Positions 1 to 11,199 of a stretch of DNA of 53,848 nucleotides are shown here, in pieces. The stretch is from Cudoniella acicularis (Eukaryota; Ascomycota; Leotiomycetes; Helotiales; Helotiaceae): positions 1 through 53,848 of the forward strand of contig JAAMPI010000187.1 of NCBI GenBank assembly GCA_013054445.1. Reading direction: 5' to 3'. Within the stretch, counting starts at the first letter, position 1. Each line of letters opens with the position of its first letter. The notes under the pieces were generated by a model. It ran no database searches. It saw nothing but the letters and a program-made list of their open reading frames with translations, and was not told the DNA's origin. The position numbers and the translations under genes are program-made.

Positions 1-5
1 AAACC

Positions 6-200
6 ATGCCTTCCTTCCCCTTCCCCTTACTCCCCTCTCGTTCACCCTCCTCCTCCTCCTCCTCCCCCTCCTCTTTCACACCCCAACAAAAACACCAACA
101 TCAACGGGGCCGAGCCAAAGCACACCAAAGCCTCCTCACCCTAATCTACCTCCTCTTCCTAGTCACACTTTTCCTCGCACTCATCTTCGGTTTTGTAGAA
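6..200 (+). CDS. Possible small one-helix membrane protein, first exon
   Basis: The frame opens at an ATG six bases into the window and encodes a Ser/Pro-rich disordered start followed by a basic stretch (KHQHQRGRAKAHQ) and one strong hydrophobic helix at about residues 44-65 (LLTLIYLLFLVTLFLALIFG). A GTATGT donor sits right after the helix at 201. The frame stays open to 512, but that part is G/T-rich and reads like non-coding DNA, so I end the exon at the donor. No acceptor was settled and no family is recognised. The small size and terminal helix would suit a tail-anchored protein; that is inference. The gene may also extend upstream of the window. Confidence 0.25.
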
Positions 201-849
201 GGTATGTGGGGCATAGCATTAGCTTTTTTGGGGCCGAGGTACTGGGTTTTGCTGTTTTGTTGGGGATTTGGGGGATTGAGGTCCGACTTTGAGGTGAAAG
301 TTGAGGCTGGGTTGGGGAGGGTGGGGAAGGAGAGTGCAGGAAAAAGTGAGTTTTTAGAGGGAGTATGTTGGGAAATTACGATGGAAATTATCATTTTTTT
401 CTTTTTTGGGTGTGATGTTTTTGAGTGCTATTTTAAAGATAGTCTTGTGATTATTTGGCTCCGGGATGTGGTTTCTGAAGTGATAGTCGCTTTTCTAAAT
501 TTCTGGCCATGATTTAAAGATGACAGGTGGAGATTGGTCCTTGAATTGAAGAATTTTGCCGGCCAAGGTAGACCGCCATACGAGGAAAAGGGAAAAGGAA
601 ATTTTATACTTGTGAGATTCTAGAGTAAAATCTTAAAGGCACAAAGCTCGCTTCATATCATCATCAATAGGGTCTCAAACCGTCACAATATCTCACAAGA
701 AAAATATAAATAAGGTCAACGAGTTTTATATTCCCCTATCTATTTATCCCTTTCTCTAACCCTCAAACTGTCAAACACCCCCACTCTATACTTCGCTTCC
801 CACCCAGCAATAACGCCATCCCCAACTCCAGAAGTAGAAGCCAAGAGAT

Positions 850-966
850 CTACTTAGAAGTAGGACGGCTATTCATGCAGCAACGGCCATAGCCGTCAGC
901 TACAACGAATGACCAGTAGATTTCTTGGCCGCAGCCTTTGCAGAAGGTTGTTGGGCTGGAATTCAT
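850..966 (-). CDS. Short Cys-containing ORF, 38 residues
   Basis: On the minus strand an ATG with an A-rich leader (ACAAACAAAATG) opens a 38-codon frame ending in TAG. The peptide carries CKGCGQEIYWSF near the start and RCCMN near the end, so two cysteine pairs about 20 residues apart, a spacing that could bind a metal. Nothing else is recognised. Support is the good start context, the compact Cys pattern and the lack of a better ORF here. It could equally be the first exon of a longer gene or a chance ORF. Confidence 0.3.
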   Translation of the reverse strand: MNSSPTTFCKGCGQEIYWSFVVADGYGRCCMNSRPTSK

Positions 967-2815
967 TTTGTTTGTTTGCGTGTTTGCGATTGTTTGTTTA
1001 GGTTTTTTGGATTCTGGGGAAGGAGGGAGAGGGGGAGGAGAATTTATAGATTTTTGAGGTGTTGGGAATAAGGGGTTTGGTGGTGAGGTGGGGTGGTGAG
1101 TTGGTGAGTAATTAGTGAGAGATAGCTTGAAGTGACTGGTGTTGTGGTGGTGAGTATTGAAAATTGCAAGTTTGATATAACTCTTACCTGTATATTACTA
1201 GGGTGGAACTTCAGCGCTATTATCACAATCACAGATTCACAGCACCTTGAGAATGGCTAGTAGTCTACTCACCATAACATCGAGGATAATCTCCCATGAT
1301 TCCCATTAAACGAATTATTATTACTCCCTCCATCTTACCAACAAACACAAACCTAGCCTTTTGACTCGAAGATAGGTTCGCCACGCGAACGCATTGCTGA
1401 ACCCAGAGACAGGGCTAAATAAAATTGTTGCACTTCGTACTTCTTACTTTTCAGGCACTTTAAAATTGATGTTCCACAAAGCACGACTTGCAACAAATCG
1501 AAAAGGTTTGCCTAAACGGGAATGGTGCCCAGGGTTTGAAGCGGGAGTTAGTACTGCGGCTGATGCTGCTTTGGTCGTTTGGTGGGCCGTGTTACACGGT
1601 TATTTGTCATAGTTTGAAGGATGAGTATTATGCTGTTGTGATACATTTTTACAAAGAAAGGAAGGTGAGAACCTCTCTGTATTAGTTGGTGTTACTAAGC
1701 CATAGGTCATAATTAAGTTTGTGGTTATTTTGTTGTTTTCAAGTGTTCGCTTGGCCTTCCCGAACGAGACAGAGGCGGCAACCTCGGAAGCAAATCACGT
1801 AGCCTGCTATTTGTATGTAAGCGCCCCTTTGCAGCATTTTCAATACACGATGTTTATCTCTATGTTAGACATGATATATCTGTATGAAGACAGACGGACA
1901 TCTGCATTCGAATTTCTACCACTTTAGCTTAAAGCCTGGTTCGTCCTGGCGCCCGTGAAACCCGAAGCTAATCCAAGGGACCAGGATGGAGGAGGGTGTT
2001 TGCTGCATTTCGCAGGTCTCAGACCTATATTAATGTCTCACGGATCACGATGTGCAACAAATGAATAAGGTTGAACTATAAAGTCTCGGGACGGCATGTG
2101 GGTCTTGGGCTGAATTTAGTAAATAACACGATTCTCAAACAAAGTTTTTTTTTAAATAAAAGATATTTGTTATAATCTAAAGGGGAACTAACTAAAATAC
2201 TTGGAAGACATCAAAAATAAGCTCCAGCGGAAGTAATGCAAGTCCAGTCAAAGTTAAATGCTCTGATTTCCCGAAGCAGGGATGCGAAAGTTTGAGTCAG
2301 CTGAAGAAGGTTATGGAAAATCTAACGAGTACGGACGCGTTGCTGGTTGTGGCGTTTTTAAGACAAAAGGGGTTTATTCTGCAATGAGGATTGGAAGACA
2401 ATTTGGTTGTCAACCTCTGGGGTTTAAATCTGGAAGGGTTCAGACAGAAATACGGAGTTGGACCAGCCCCCTTTTCCAAGCGAGGTCCGTAATTCCGCAT
2501 CACATGCATAGGCTTTCCATCAACCCGCCCTCCCTGGGCAGAGATTTTTAGAACAAAAAGCAACAACCTCCGATGATCCCGAGAACCGTTAAGGGAAAAT
2601 TGCCTCCGGGACCGAAATTTTCTGACAATTGAAGTGTCGGCACCGAAGAAGTGGAGTCCAGGACGGAGTTAAAGATCGGTCGACTCGGGAAATTACGTGG
2701 CTCGCCTGATTGAAATAATGCCACTCTTCCGGGGTTTTAGAAAGTAACTTTGTATTAAATGCGTTGTATTCTTTCGGGATCCTTGTCTTCGTGTTAGATT
2801 TTTTTTTTTAAAGTC
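967..2815. other. Intergenic stretch, no supported gene
   Basis: Several short open frames occur, but none has good coding composition, recognisable motifs or plausible splice links. The last 200 bases are presumably the promoter and leader of the oxidoreductase gene; a T9 run lies just before its ATG. Confidence 0.5.
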
Positions 2816-4544
2816 ATGACCTTCCTTAAGTCTGCTTCTTCCCATTTTCTCAAAGACACTTTTCGAGCTACGAAGCAAATTACTACAACATCGGCCATTC
2901 CTCACTACCAAAGAAACTTGAACGTCGTCAGAATGTCGTCCAGTTTGACAGGACTGCCGCAGCCTCATGTGGTGATTGTCGGCGGGGCATATGCGGGCCT
3001 TTCAGCAGCGTTGAATATTCTCAGGATTTGCGATGGAAAGGGCCTTCAAGAAGGCCGTAGGCGCGGCCCAGGAGGTGGAAGGGGAAGAGGAGGACGTGGG
3101 TCGGGATCACGAGGTCGAGGTGGAAGACCTGGGGCATCAGATTCCGAAAGGCCTGATTTCAAGGTCTCTGTGCCTTCTACGATGCCCAAGATCACGTTAC
3201 TGGATGCTCGAGATGGTTTCTGTAAGTCTTTCCGCCCACAACTAAATTGCAATGGCTGATTTGGAGGCAGTTCACACAGTTGGAGCGCCACTTGCGCATT
3301 CGTTCAAAGACTTTTCTCCGAAAGCTTGGATTCCATTCTCGTCTGTCCCAGAGCTTCAGAGAGAAAATGTTACTATTTTACAAGGGGAGGCCCTGAAAGT
3401 AGATCCAGATTTGAAGACACTCACATACCTACCATCTTCCTCTTTAAAAGAGGAGGTGAGGTTCTCGTACGACTACCTTGTTGTGGCAACTGGATTGCAA
3501 AGAACTTGGCCAGCGCTCCCAAGGGCATTGTCGAAGCCACAGTATCTGAGAGATTCTGACGCACACATTAATAATTTGCGAAAATCAGAAGGAATTGTCA
3601 TTGTTGGTGGAGGTAAATTCTTTTTCTCTCCTCAAGTGCAACCAGTAAAATTAACAATGCTTACATTTTTAACAGGAGCCGTGGGCATTGAAACAGCAGC
3701 AGAGATCAAGTCAAGACATCCTTCCAAGGATGTAACTCTTGTCCACTCACGTGGGGAACTGCTCTCATCGGAGGCGCTTCCTTCAGAGTTCAAAAGCAAA
3801 GTTCTTGAGGTCCTTACCTCAACCGGCGTTAAAGTCATCCTTGGCAAACGCATGGTTGGTATTCGAGAATTAGCAGATGAGACAGCCGGCAATATACAGC
3901 AACTTGATCTCTCCGATGGTACAAAGATTTCAGCAGATGTGGTGATCCAGACAACATCCACTGCAACTCCATCGACTTCATTCCTGCCAAAAGAAGTGTT
4001 GGATGAAAACAATTTCGTGAAGATAGGACCCGCGTAAGTCACTTCCTTTTGTGAAATTTAAAATTTCCTGTCATTCGGAGCCTCGTCACTAAATAATTCT
4101 AGGGCGCAATTCCAACCCAATTCCATCTCAAATTTCTCGTCTTATTTCGCAATAGGAGACATCGCTTCCCTCCTAGGCATCAAACTAGCGGGAAGGGCAA
4201 TCAACATGGGCAAAATCGCAGCCTTCAACATTACTACACTTCTCGCAGCCTCCGAAAAAGACCTCAACATTGAGGAAGTAGAAAAGGGTCTCATGAAACT
4301 TCCTCCACCACGACCAACATCTTTGAAGTTGGTTATGGGTGAAACTGCAGTGGCCTTTTTGCCTGATCGTGGAGGATTGGTTTGGGGTGAAGAGATTAAG
4401 GAGAGGGTTTTTGGGAATGATATGGCGCTTTCTCGTGAGTCTGAAAATGGTTCTTGTATAGGAATTTTTGCTAACGGGGTGTTTTCAGGTGCGCTCGGTT
4501 CTTTAGGTTTAGAACATTTGGATGAAGGAGTGAGCAATCTTTGA
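2816..4544 (+). CDS. AIF/AMID-like FAD-dependent oxidoreductase
   Basis: Five exons are inferred: 2816-3221, 3271-3612, 3676-4033, 4103-4434 and 4489-4544 (497 residues; the sum divides by three). All junctions are GT-AG; the last intron has a GCTAAC branch point. The protein has a dinucleotide fold start (VVIVGGAYAGLSAA, residues 52-65), a second one for NAD(P)H (IVIVGGG...AVGIETAAE) and the late YFAIGD motif typical of pyridine nucleotide-disulfide oxidoreductases. Residues 1-40 are basic and may be a mitochondrial presequence; Met40 is an alternative start. An Arg-Gly-rich low-complexity insert (about residues 75-105) interrupts the first Rossmann fold; insertions here are common in fungal AMID-like proteins. 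The reaction is probably NAD(P)H oxidation with a quinone or another acceptor; the substrate is unknown. Two introns are multiples of three and stay open if retained. Confidence 0.88.
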
Positions 4545-5259
4545 AATCGCTTTGAGAGAGCAGGTTTACTGCTAGTGTGAAGTATTGTTAAGCATAGAAT
4601 ATCCTAAACTATAGATAACTCTTCTCTGTCTGTACCCAGACGTCGGGTCCCGACTCCATAGAGTCACTCAAGTAGTAAGATTACATGTACCAAATCAATT
4701 ATGCAATTAAGAGCTCGCAAGAAAATCTCAAACAATGTTGACATTCAATTTGCCTTTACTGCACACCGTAATTAGATTATTGAGAGCTAATTCCTTGCAT
4801 ATTTAATTCCAGCCTTCAGACGCGATTGTGTTTCCGTCGCGTTTCAAAGTCTCAAAAGACCTGCAAATTTTAGCAGGAAAAAAAAAAACAGCCAATAAAA
4901 TAGGTACTATTCCTCAAAATTCAAGATATCTACTTCTTTTAGGTGCAGATAAGTGGTGTTAGCATAAACATATTTTGAGGTGTTGTCAAGTTTTCCCAGT
5001 GGCAGCCCCACCTCAAATTGTCGATCCACAACACTTCAAACCCCCCTCGCTTTCTACTTCGACACATTTTTCGCTTTTAAATTTATTGGAGAATTTATTG
5101 ATATATGCAATAAATATTTTCTTTTAACATTACTGACTTGATGAATTTTTTGATATGGTTATTCATATTTTATAAGCGAGATCCACCTCACGTATTTCTA
5201 GTCTCCGTTACCGCGACATGAATTTGCTAATGATAATCTTATTTAAGTAAACTCCTGTC
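4545..5259. other. AT-rich intergenic stretch
   Basis: No open frame of note. The part at 5060-5180 is strongly AT-rich. It probably holds the 3' end of the oxidoreductase transcript and the upstream region of the 5S gene. No repeat was recognised. Confidence 0.5.
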
Positions 5260-5378
5260 ACATACGACCATAGACTGAAGAGAAATGGGCATCCCGTCCG
5301 CTCTGCCATACACAAGCTTCAGATCGGCGGATTAGTAGTCAGGTGGGTGACCACTGGCGAATCCCCGCTGTTGTATGT
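5260..5378 (+). rRNA. 5S ribosomal RNA gene
   Basis: The stretch begins ACATACGACCATAG and ends GCTGTTGTATG, the complementary ends that form helix I of fungal 5S rRNA. Between them are CCCGTCCGCTC, GGATTAGTAGT and GGTGGGTGACCACTGGCGAAT, matching the conserved loops and the internal promoter (box A, intermediate element, box C). Helix III can pair CTGAAG with CTTCAG. Length is about 119 nt, as expected. A T-rich tract (TTTTTGCTTTTTTG) follows directly and fits RNA polymerase III termination. Dispersed single 5S genes are known in filamentous ascomycetes. Some positions differ from common ascomycete 5S sequences, so this may be a variant copy. Confidence 0.88.
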
Positions 5379-5560
5379 TTTTGCTTTTTTGTTTTGTTTC
5401 TGGCACTCTATGAAGGTTTAGATATGAGGGTGGATTTCTAGTGCGTTGTATTTTTTTTGGAAGCCACTGTAGAGGTGCGACTTTAATAAACCTTTACCCA
5501 AATAAGGATTGTCAAAGAAGCGGGGAGTCAGATGGGGTCAGGGGGAATGTTTCTCCTTGT

Positions 5561-5661
5561 CCAATATGACCAATCACACTAAAATGCGGAGGTCTTGAGA
5601 GCGACTTGAATCACGAACTATTGCTATACTTCGAAAAAAAAAACCCCCTAAGAGGTATAAA
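5561..5661 (+). promoter_or_regulatory. Probable core promoter of the Ser-rich gene
   Basis: Two CCAAT boxes (5561-5565, 5570-5574) and a TATAAA at 5656-5661 lie 211 to 111 bases before the ATG at 5772. The leader after the TATA box is A/C-rich and free of ATG, as is usual for well-expressed fungal genes. The assignment is by motif only. Confidence 0.4.
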
Positions 5662-5771
5662 TTTTCCGTGGCTCTTCCCCATAGCTGAAATTTCTTCAAT
5701 TACCATTTCCAAACAATATAAGAACAATACCAACACCTTCTTCACTTAAACCAAATCAACACAACACCGCC

Positions 5772-6548
5772 ATGTCTCGCCGCGATCCATACTCCGGAAA
5801 GCTTCCAGGTCAATCGTCAAGCAAGTCTAGCAGCTCTTCGCGGCCTCGCCCCGAGGCCGACGCTACTATGTACCCTAGACCTCAAACACATGGATCCTCG
5901 AAAGTTCATAGTAGCTCTTCTCACAGCACACGTCCACCAACTCAGGCTATGCCTTCCCGTGTCGATAAACGTTCTCACATTCCGACTCAGGTGATGCCCT
6001 CTCGAGTGGACCGAAGCTCATCTTCAAGTCAACGACCGAAGCAGCCAGCTACAGTTTATGATCCCCCATCTTCATCAAAACATCACCAAGGTTCTTCAAA
6101 TCAACGACCGAAACAGCCAGTTACTACTTATGAGCCTCCATCGTCGTCAAAACACCACCAAGGCTCTTCAAGTCATACAGCTCCTGCATCACAGGGTGGT
6201 GGTTCTGCAAATAAGAGCTTGTTCAAGTCAAGTTACGATGTGGAAATGGCTGCTAAGCAAACACAGTATTCCAGTCTTTCTCGCCAGGAGCAAGAGCAGC
6301 AAGATAAGTGGGCTCAATCTGTTATTGCTCAGACAGGTGCGTGTGTCGCTGGTTATTCATGGATTCGAAAGAGTCAAGGATATCGATGTGAGGCCGGAAG
6401 CCATTACACGACGGATGAGTTAGTGGCTGAAGGAAAGGGAGGCTACCTTATTTGTGGGACCCCAACTGCGTACACGAAATCAGAGTGGGTTGAAATCGAT
6501 GGTGATATGTGGTACGGACCTTATTATCCGCGGGTAATTTCTTTTTGA
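5772..6548 (+). CDS. Ser-rich disordered protein with conserved C-terminal block
   Basis: As read the protein is 258 residues. About the first 155 residues are disordered, rich in Ser, Pro, Gln and Lys, with a near-perfect internal repeat (QRPKQPxTxYxPPSSSKHHQ, twice) and a looser one (PTQxMPSRVD, twice). Residues 175-250 look folded: a Gln/Glu-rich helix, then CVAGYSWIRKSQGYRC, then HYTTDELVAEGKGGYLICG and a WYGPYYPR ending. The arrangement C-x-G-Y-x-W...G-Y-x-C and a later TDELVAEGKGG is one I associate with uncharacterised small proteins of leotiomycetes; this is memory, not a search. The stop at 6546 is suspicious, because the next frame continues as a Gly/Tyr-rich tail to about 6654 (see findings). 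Function unknown; likely cytosolic, as no signal peptide or membrane segment is visible. Confidence 0.75.
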   Translation: MSRRDPYSGKLPGQSSSKSSSSSRPRPEADATMYPRPQTHGSSKVHSSSSHSTRPPTQAMPSRVDKRSHIPTQVMPSRVDRSSSSSQRPKQPATVYDPPSSSKHHQGSSNQRPKQPVTTYEPPSSSKHHQGSSSHTAPASQGGGSANKSLFKSSYDVEMAAKQTQYSSLSRQEQEQQDKWAQSVIAQTGACVAGYSWIRKSQGYRCEAGSHYTTDELVAEGKGGYLICGTPTAYTKSEWVEIDGDMWYGPYYPRVISF

Positions 6549-6715
6549 TGCAATGGATGGAACACGATATCCAACAGGAAGCAGCGAAGGCTATCCTGGA
6601 AGTGGAAACTATCCTTACGGTGGTCAGTACGACTATTATGACCCCGGATATTAATCCTGATTCTATTAGTCCAAGACGAGTGGATGGCATTGGACAAGGG
6701 GGCACATAGAATCAC

Positions 6716-9501
6716 ACAGTAGCATTATGTAAACTATCTAGCGGGCACTACTTAGGCCAAAGCAACGAAGTTCTTCCTACTTTTAGTAATACACGAAGTC
6801 ATTGGAAAAGTCGGTGTTACTCATATTGTTATGGCTGACATGTGAATTGCTTTTGAATGTTCTTAGCATAGTGCACAATATTCCCTCGACCTACGCTGTT
6901 ATTCATGCGTAACACTTCCAAGAATAACCATAATTTTTCCATGATACGCCATCACAAGAAAGACATCATGAATTCGTTCATAACATTTTGTTGCAGAGTT
7001 AATTCTTTTTGAATTGAATTTATGGTTACTTAATTATTTAGAAGTGTTTCGAGTATTACTATAATATCGCGAAGCGGACAAAAAGGGTTCAGGAACAAGG
7101 TCACTCTCTAGGAACATCTAAAATGATTTAATTTCGTATTATTGTGAGATTTAAATCGAAATCACCGCTGATTTACACTGTGTTAATATGTGAAGCAGAC
7201 ACCTTTCCAAATATTTTACTGCGATGGATTTTGCCGGACAGTCGCTAAATTACGAGGACTTAAGCGCTGGCAATTAGTGAGTGCGCGCTAAATTACAGGG
7301 GCTTGCATGCAGTATTTTTCCTGTGTTCGCTCGAGTTGTACTTTCCGACACACTGCTTCCGGTGAGAGGCTGCAAGAACCAGACAGAACTAGTTTTTGTA
7401 TCGAAACGAACTCGTGTAGTAACAAGTTATTTTGCTTTACACCGAGATCGCTGGGTTTTTGGCAATAGTGTGGAAGAGTTAAGGCCGGTGCGGTGGAACA
7501 CCATTCACCCCAAGCAACGGGAATTCATGCTATTTGGCGAAGCTCAGAGAATTTATCCAGGGCGGCACAGGGCTCTTCTTGAAGCCGCCTATGTTCTTCT
7601 GCGTATGGCGGCAATTTTAAACTTTAGAATGCAGCGATGATAAGCCATAGAAAGGAGAGCTCAAGTTGAAATGCAAAAGTTTGAATGAATGTAAAGTCTC
7701 TCTTAAAAGCGCACAGCGGGCTGAAAATATATATTCCAATGAATCGTTTTTCTTCTCACGGCAGAAAAATTGACTGTTATATAGATCCTTTGGTTGTGGA
7801 CACTACGCATCTTCGCGACACGTCCATGTCTAACAATTCAAAGAATACACAATCTGTGATTACGAGTATATTACAGTAAAACATTAAGGTCTTTCTAACC
7901 TAAATTTTCGTTTATTATAGCCAGTTCAATATAGTTTTAATTCGAGGTAATTTTAATAACTTTGAAGTTTTTACACTATTACACACTGCACACTGCCTAA
8001 TGGTCGGTCGGATACCACTTTTCCAGTCAATAAATGATAGCTCTGCCAAGCGGTTCAAGTTTAATTCTGCAGGATAAGTACAATTAACTACTGTCGTTGT
8101 TTCAAGTCTAATAAAGGTCTGTTGCGGTTGGATATCCCTTCGATCGTTTGCAGGCCTGTGCTACGATCATAACGTTTCAAAAATAAGCAATATAATATTA
8201 TGAGATGTTACTTCAAAGAGGGCGGTACAAATCCTCTGCCTGGTCGCTTCTGCTCATAAAACTTACTTTCTTTTTAAAGTGAGGGCTTATTTAGAAACTT
8301 TTAAGTGTTTGGACTGACGTCGTGAAAAGTAAGATTACCTGGAAATAATCAAAGCGATAGCGCCTAGTCGCTAAGTTACAGCGTCCAAGCACCAGTCCGT
8401 CAGCGCTGAGACGCCTGTAAATTAGTGATCGTATTCTTACGTAGGCATTTTTGCGCGCAATAATTGAAATATAAATATCTTATCTTGAAATTGATAAGTT
8501 TGTCATGTATGTATAATAAATCTACATGAAATAATTAAAAATGGCAATAAGCCTTGAACAAGTTACTGGGCAGGGTATAGGGGCTTACGGCATGCATTTT
8601 AGTGAGTTGCGAATTGAGAAGCAAACCCTTAGCCTTTCCCACCTTCTCTTCACAATTCAAGAAATAATCCTAAGTGTGTGTTGATATATACGTACAGAAG
8701 CGAGTCAAACTTTAAAGCTTAAGAAGAGCACAGTATAAACAGAAATAAAGAGCATCTTTATTCCGCAACCCAGCATCCAATTTATCCGTTACATAAAAAC
8801 CGTATGACTATTGCGTCGTCTAAGACTGGTATTGTAATGATATGATAATTATCTCTTATGTTTTAGTAAGATCTTACGGCTCCGAGACTTTAACGGGTCT
8901 CTTTGCCCACGCCCCCCAACCAAAAAAATGTTGATGCTACGTACGGATTGCTAATCAGAGCTGGGCAATATGGTGATTTACCCCGGATGACGGACGTCTC
9001 GGATATCCGTTTTTCCGCTGATTACCAACCTATAACTTTGACCGAATACGATACCTATCCCCTAAGCTTCTGATAATCTCGGAATATGCGGGGTATTTAT
9101 ATGTTTCTGCTTTAAGAAGTAATTTTGGAGTATAAAGAGACATTTTCCAACAAGTGCTTTCCATCTCTCGGTCTAGCGTAGGCCCCGGCTTCTCCTGTAT
9201 TTAAACTCGATGTATACTTTGGATATTTTCTTTCCTTTTAATCAATCAAATATACTATGATATATTTGACTTGGATTCTTGAATTCAGTCTCACGAGAAG
9301 TTATCCTGATTTTGCGTGCAGAAGGGTCCTCTGCCTCTATACCTAAAAATATTATTGATATTCCATTCTCTGGTGTGTGACTTCTTGTTTCCACCTCCCC
9401 CCTTTCTGTCTCTCGCTTTTCAAAAGAATTATTGTCGTCTTGCACATTTTGGATAAACGTTATTAAAACTGGACGAGAAGGATCATCTTGAACCACCCAA
9501 A
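6716..9501. other. Gene desert with short repeated motifs
   Basis: No credible gene in 2.8 kb. Open frames here lack an ATG or coding character. Three related 22-23-base stretches beginning CGCTAARTTAC occur at 7243, 7286 and 8369, and nearby ATTAGTGA motifs suggest remnants of a DNA transposon end. The last few hundred bases must contain the promoter of the amidohydrolase gene. Much of the block is AT-rich. Confidence 0.4.
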
Positions 9502-11199
9502 ATGGCTTTGTCTCCCACGACGGTTTTCTCCAAGCACTGGAAGATTCTCCTTTCTATGGCTTGCTTGTACATGAAGGTGGCGTTTGCGTCATCGCTACTC
9601 CTCCACGGAGGAACAATCATCGCCTTCGACAATACGACATCCTCTCTTCAAATATTACGAGACAGCTCACTGCTGATTGTTGACGACCGGATTCAAGCAC
9701 TCTTCAACGGCACACCTAACACAACTCTTCCGCCAGATGTCCAATTTATTAATGTCACGAATAAAATTGTATCCCCAGGCTTTGTTGATACACATCGCCA
9801 TGGCTGGCAAACAGCCTTCAAGACCATTGCATCCAATACCAGTTTGCCAGAATACTTGCTTCGTTTTGGCGAGTATGCGGCGGCAGGGAAATTGCAGGCT
9901 GAGGATGTGTATATTGGACAACTAACTGGAGTATTGGAGGCTCTGAATGCAGGAGTTACAACCATCTTGGACCACGCCCATGGGGTTTGGGATAATAGCA
10001 CGGCGGATGCTGGACTGCAAGGCAGTATTGATAGTGGAGGGCGGGTTTTTCATGCACATACAATTCATGCACTTCAAAACGGATATACGATTGAGGATCA
10101 GATTGCTAAGTTGAAGAGTTTTGCTCAGCTTAGCTTTGCAAACAGCAGTGTGGAGTTGGGCCTTGCTTACGATGGCTGGTCAACTTCTCCGTCTGGTGAA
10201 GTAAATCAAGTGGCAGAGGCTGCAAGGTACGTTTTTGGCTACAACTCCTTTTATAGGAGATAGCTCACATAATTTAGAACTGTCAACCTCTCAGTCATCA
10301 CTTCTCACTTCCTCGGCGGTCAGTGGAGCGCCACCAACTCACCTTCCCTCATCAATTCTTACAATCTGCTTAACACTAGCACCCCATTCATTTTTTCCCA
10401 TGGGAGTTTCATTTCGGCCGAAGATGCGGGTCTCCTTCGCAGTACCAACCAATACCTTAGCACAACACCCGAATCCGAATCCCATTACGGGCACGGCGAC
10501 CCGAATTCACAATTGATCATGGATCAAGCTTCTCTTGGCGTTGATACACATTTCACTTTCTCTACTGATATCATTACGCAAGCCAGAATGTGGCTGCAGA
10601 GCGTGAGGCACCGATTTTATGATCAGGTGGTGTTGCAGAGGCAAGTCGTTTCCCTTCGTTTCGCTTCCATTTTTGGATATTTCTTATAGCCCGAGAGATC
10701 CAAATTGCCTTCTTTATATTTTTGGATAATAACTTGAGAACCTTTTAGATGGAATGTCGGAGCACTGAATCCTATGTCTGCCAACCAAGCTTTCTTGATG
10801 GCCACTAGACACGGTGGCTTGGCACTGAGACGCGATGATTTGGGAGTCATAAAGGAGGGGGCAAAAGCTGACATCGTTGTTTTCAACGGCAACACTCCCG
10901 CGCTGCTTGGATGGGTGGATCCAGTCGCCGCCGTTATCCTACATTCTAGTGTGGGTGATATTGAGCATGTAATTGTTGACGGAAAATTTGTAAAGAGGGA
11001 TGGGAAGTTGACTTTTGACGATTATGAAGGCATTCAGCAAAGGTTTCTGCGAAGTGCGAGAAAGCTCCAGCAAATTTGGAAAGACACGCTATATCCGGTG
11101 ATGGAAGGCGCTTTCAATAATTTGGCACAATACGAAAATCCGCAAGAGGCAGATGTTTTGAGGGGAAATGGAACCGGATATGGTGTTAACCATTTGTAG
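9502..11199 (+). CDS. Amidohydrolase family enzyme (TRZ/ATZ, deaminase-like)
   Basis: Three exons: 9502-10226, 10278-10640 and 10749-11199, giving 512 residues. The first intron is GT-AG; the second begins GCAAGT after an AG and is best read as a rare GC-AG intron, since only that keeps the frame. Metal ligands of the amidohydrolase barrel are visible: DTHRHGW (His98 and His100), a later His in DHAHG, a His in FSHG and an Asp in VDTHFTFSTD. The C-terminus has MATRHGGLALRRDDLGVIKEGAKADIVVFN, the usual return to the small beta-sandwich. Members hydrolyse C-N bonds in purine-, pyrimidine- or triazine-like rings; the substrate cannot be told. Residues 14-32 are hydrophobic and could be a signal peptide, unusual for this mainly cytosolic family, and there are many N-x-S/T sites, which supports secretion. 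Confidence 0.88.

Noticed and set aside
2282..2566. Overlapping 89-residue frames on both strands
   Set aside because: Neither has motifs or coding composition; mirrored open frames like this are common by chance.
7281..7640. 119-codon open frame in the gene desert
   Set aside because: It opens with GTG, its first ATG is late, no motif is recognisable and there is no splice context; taken as chance.
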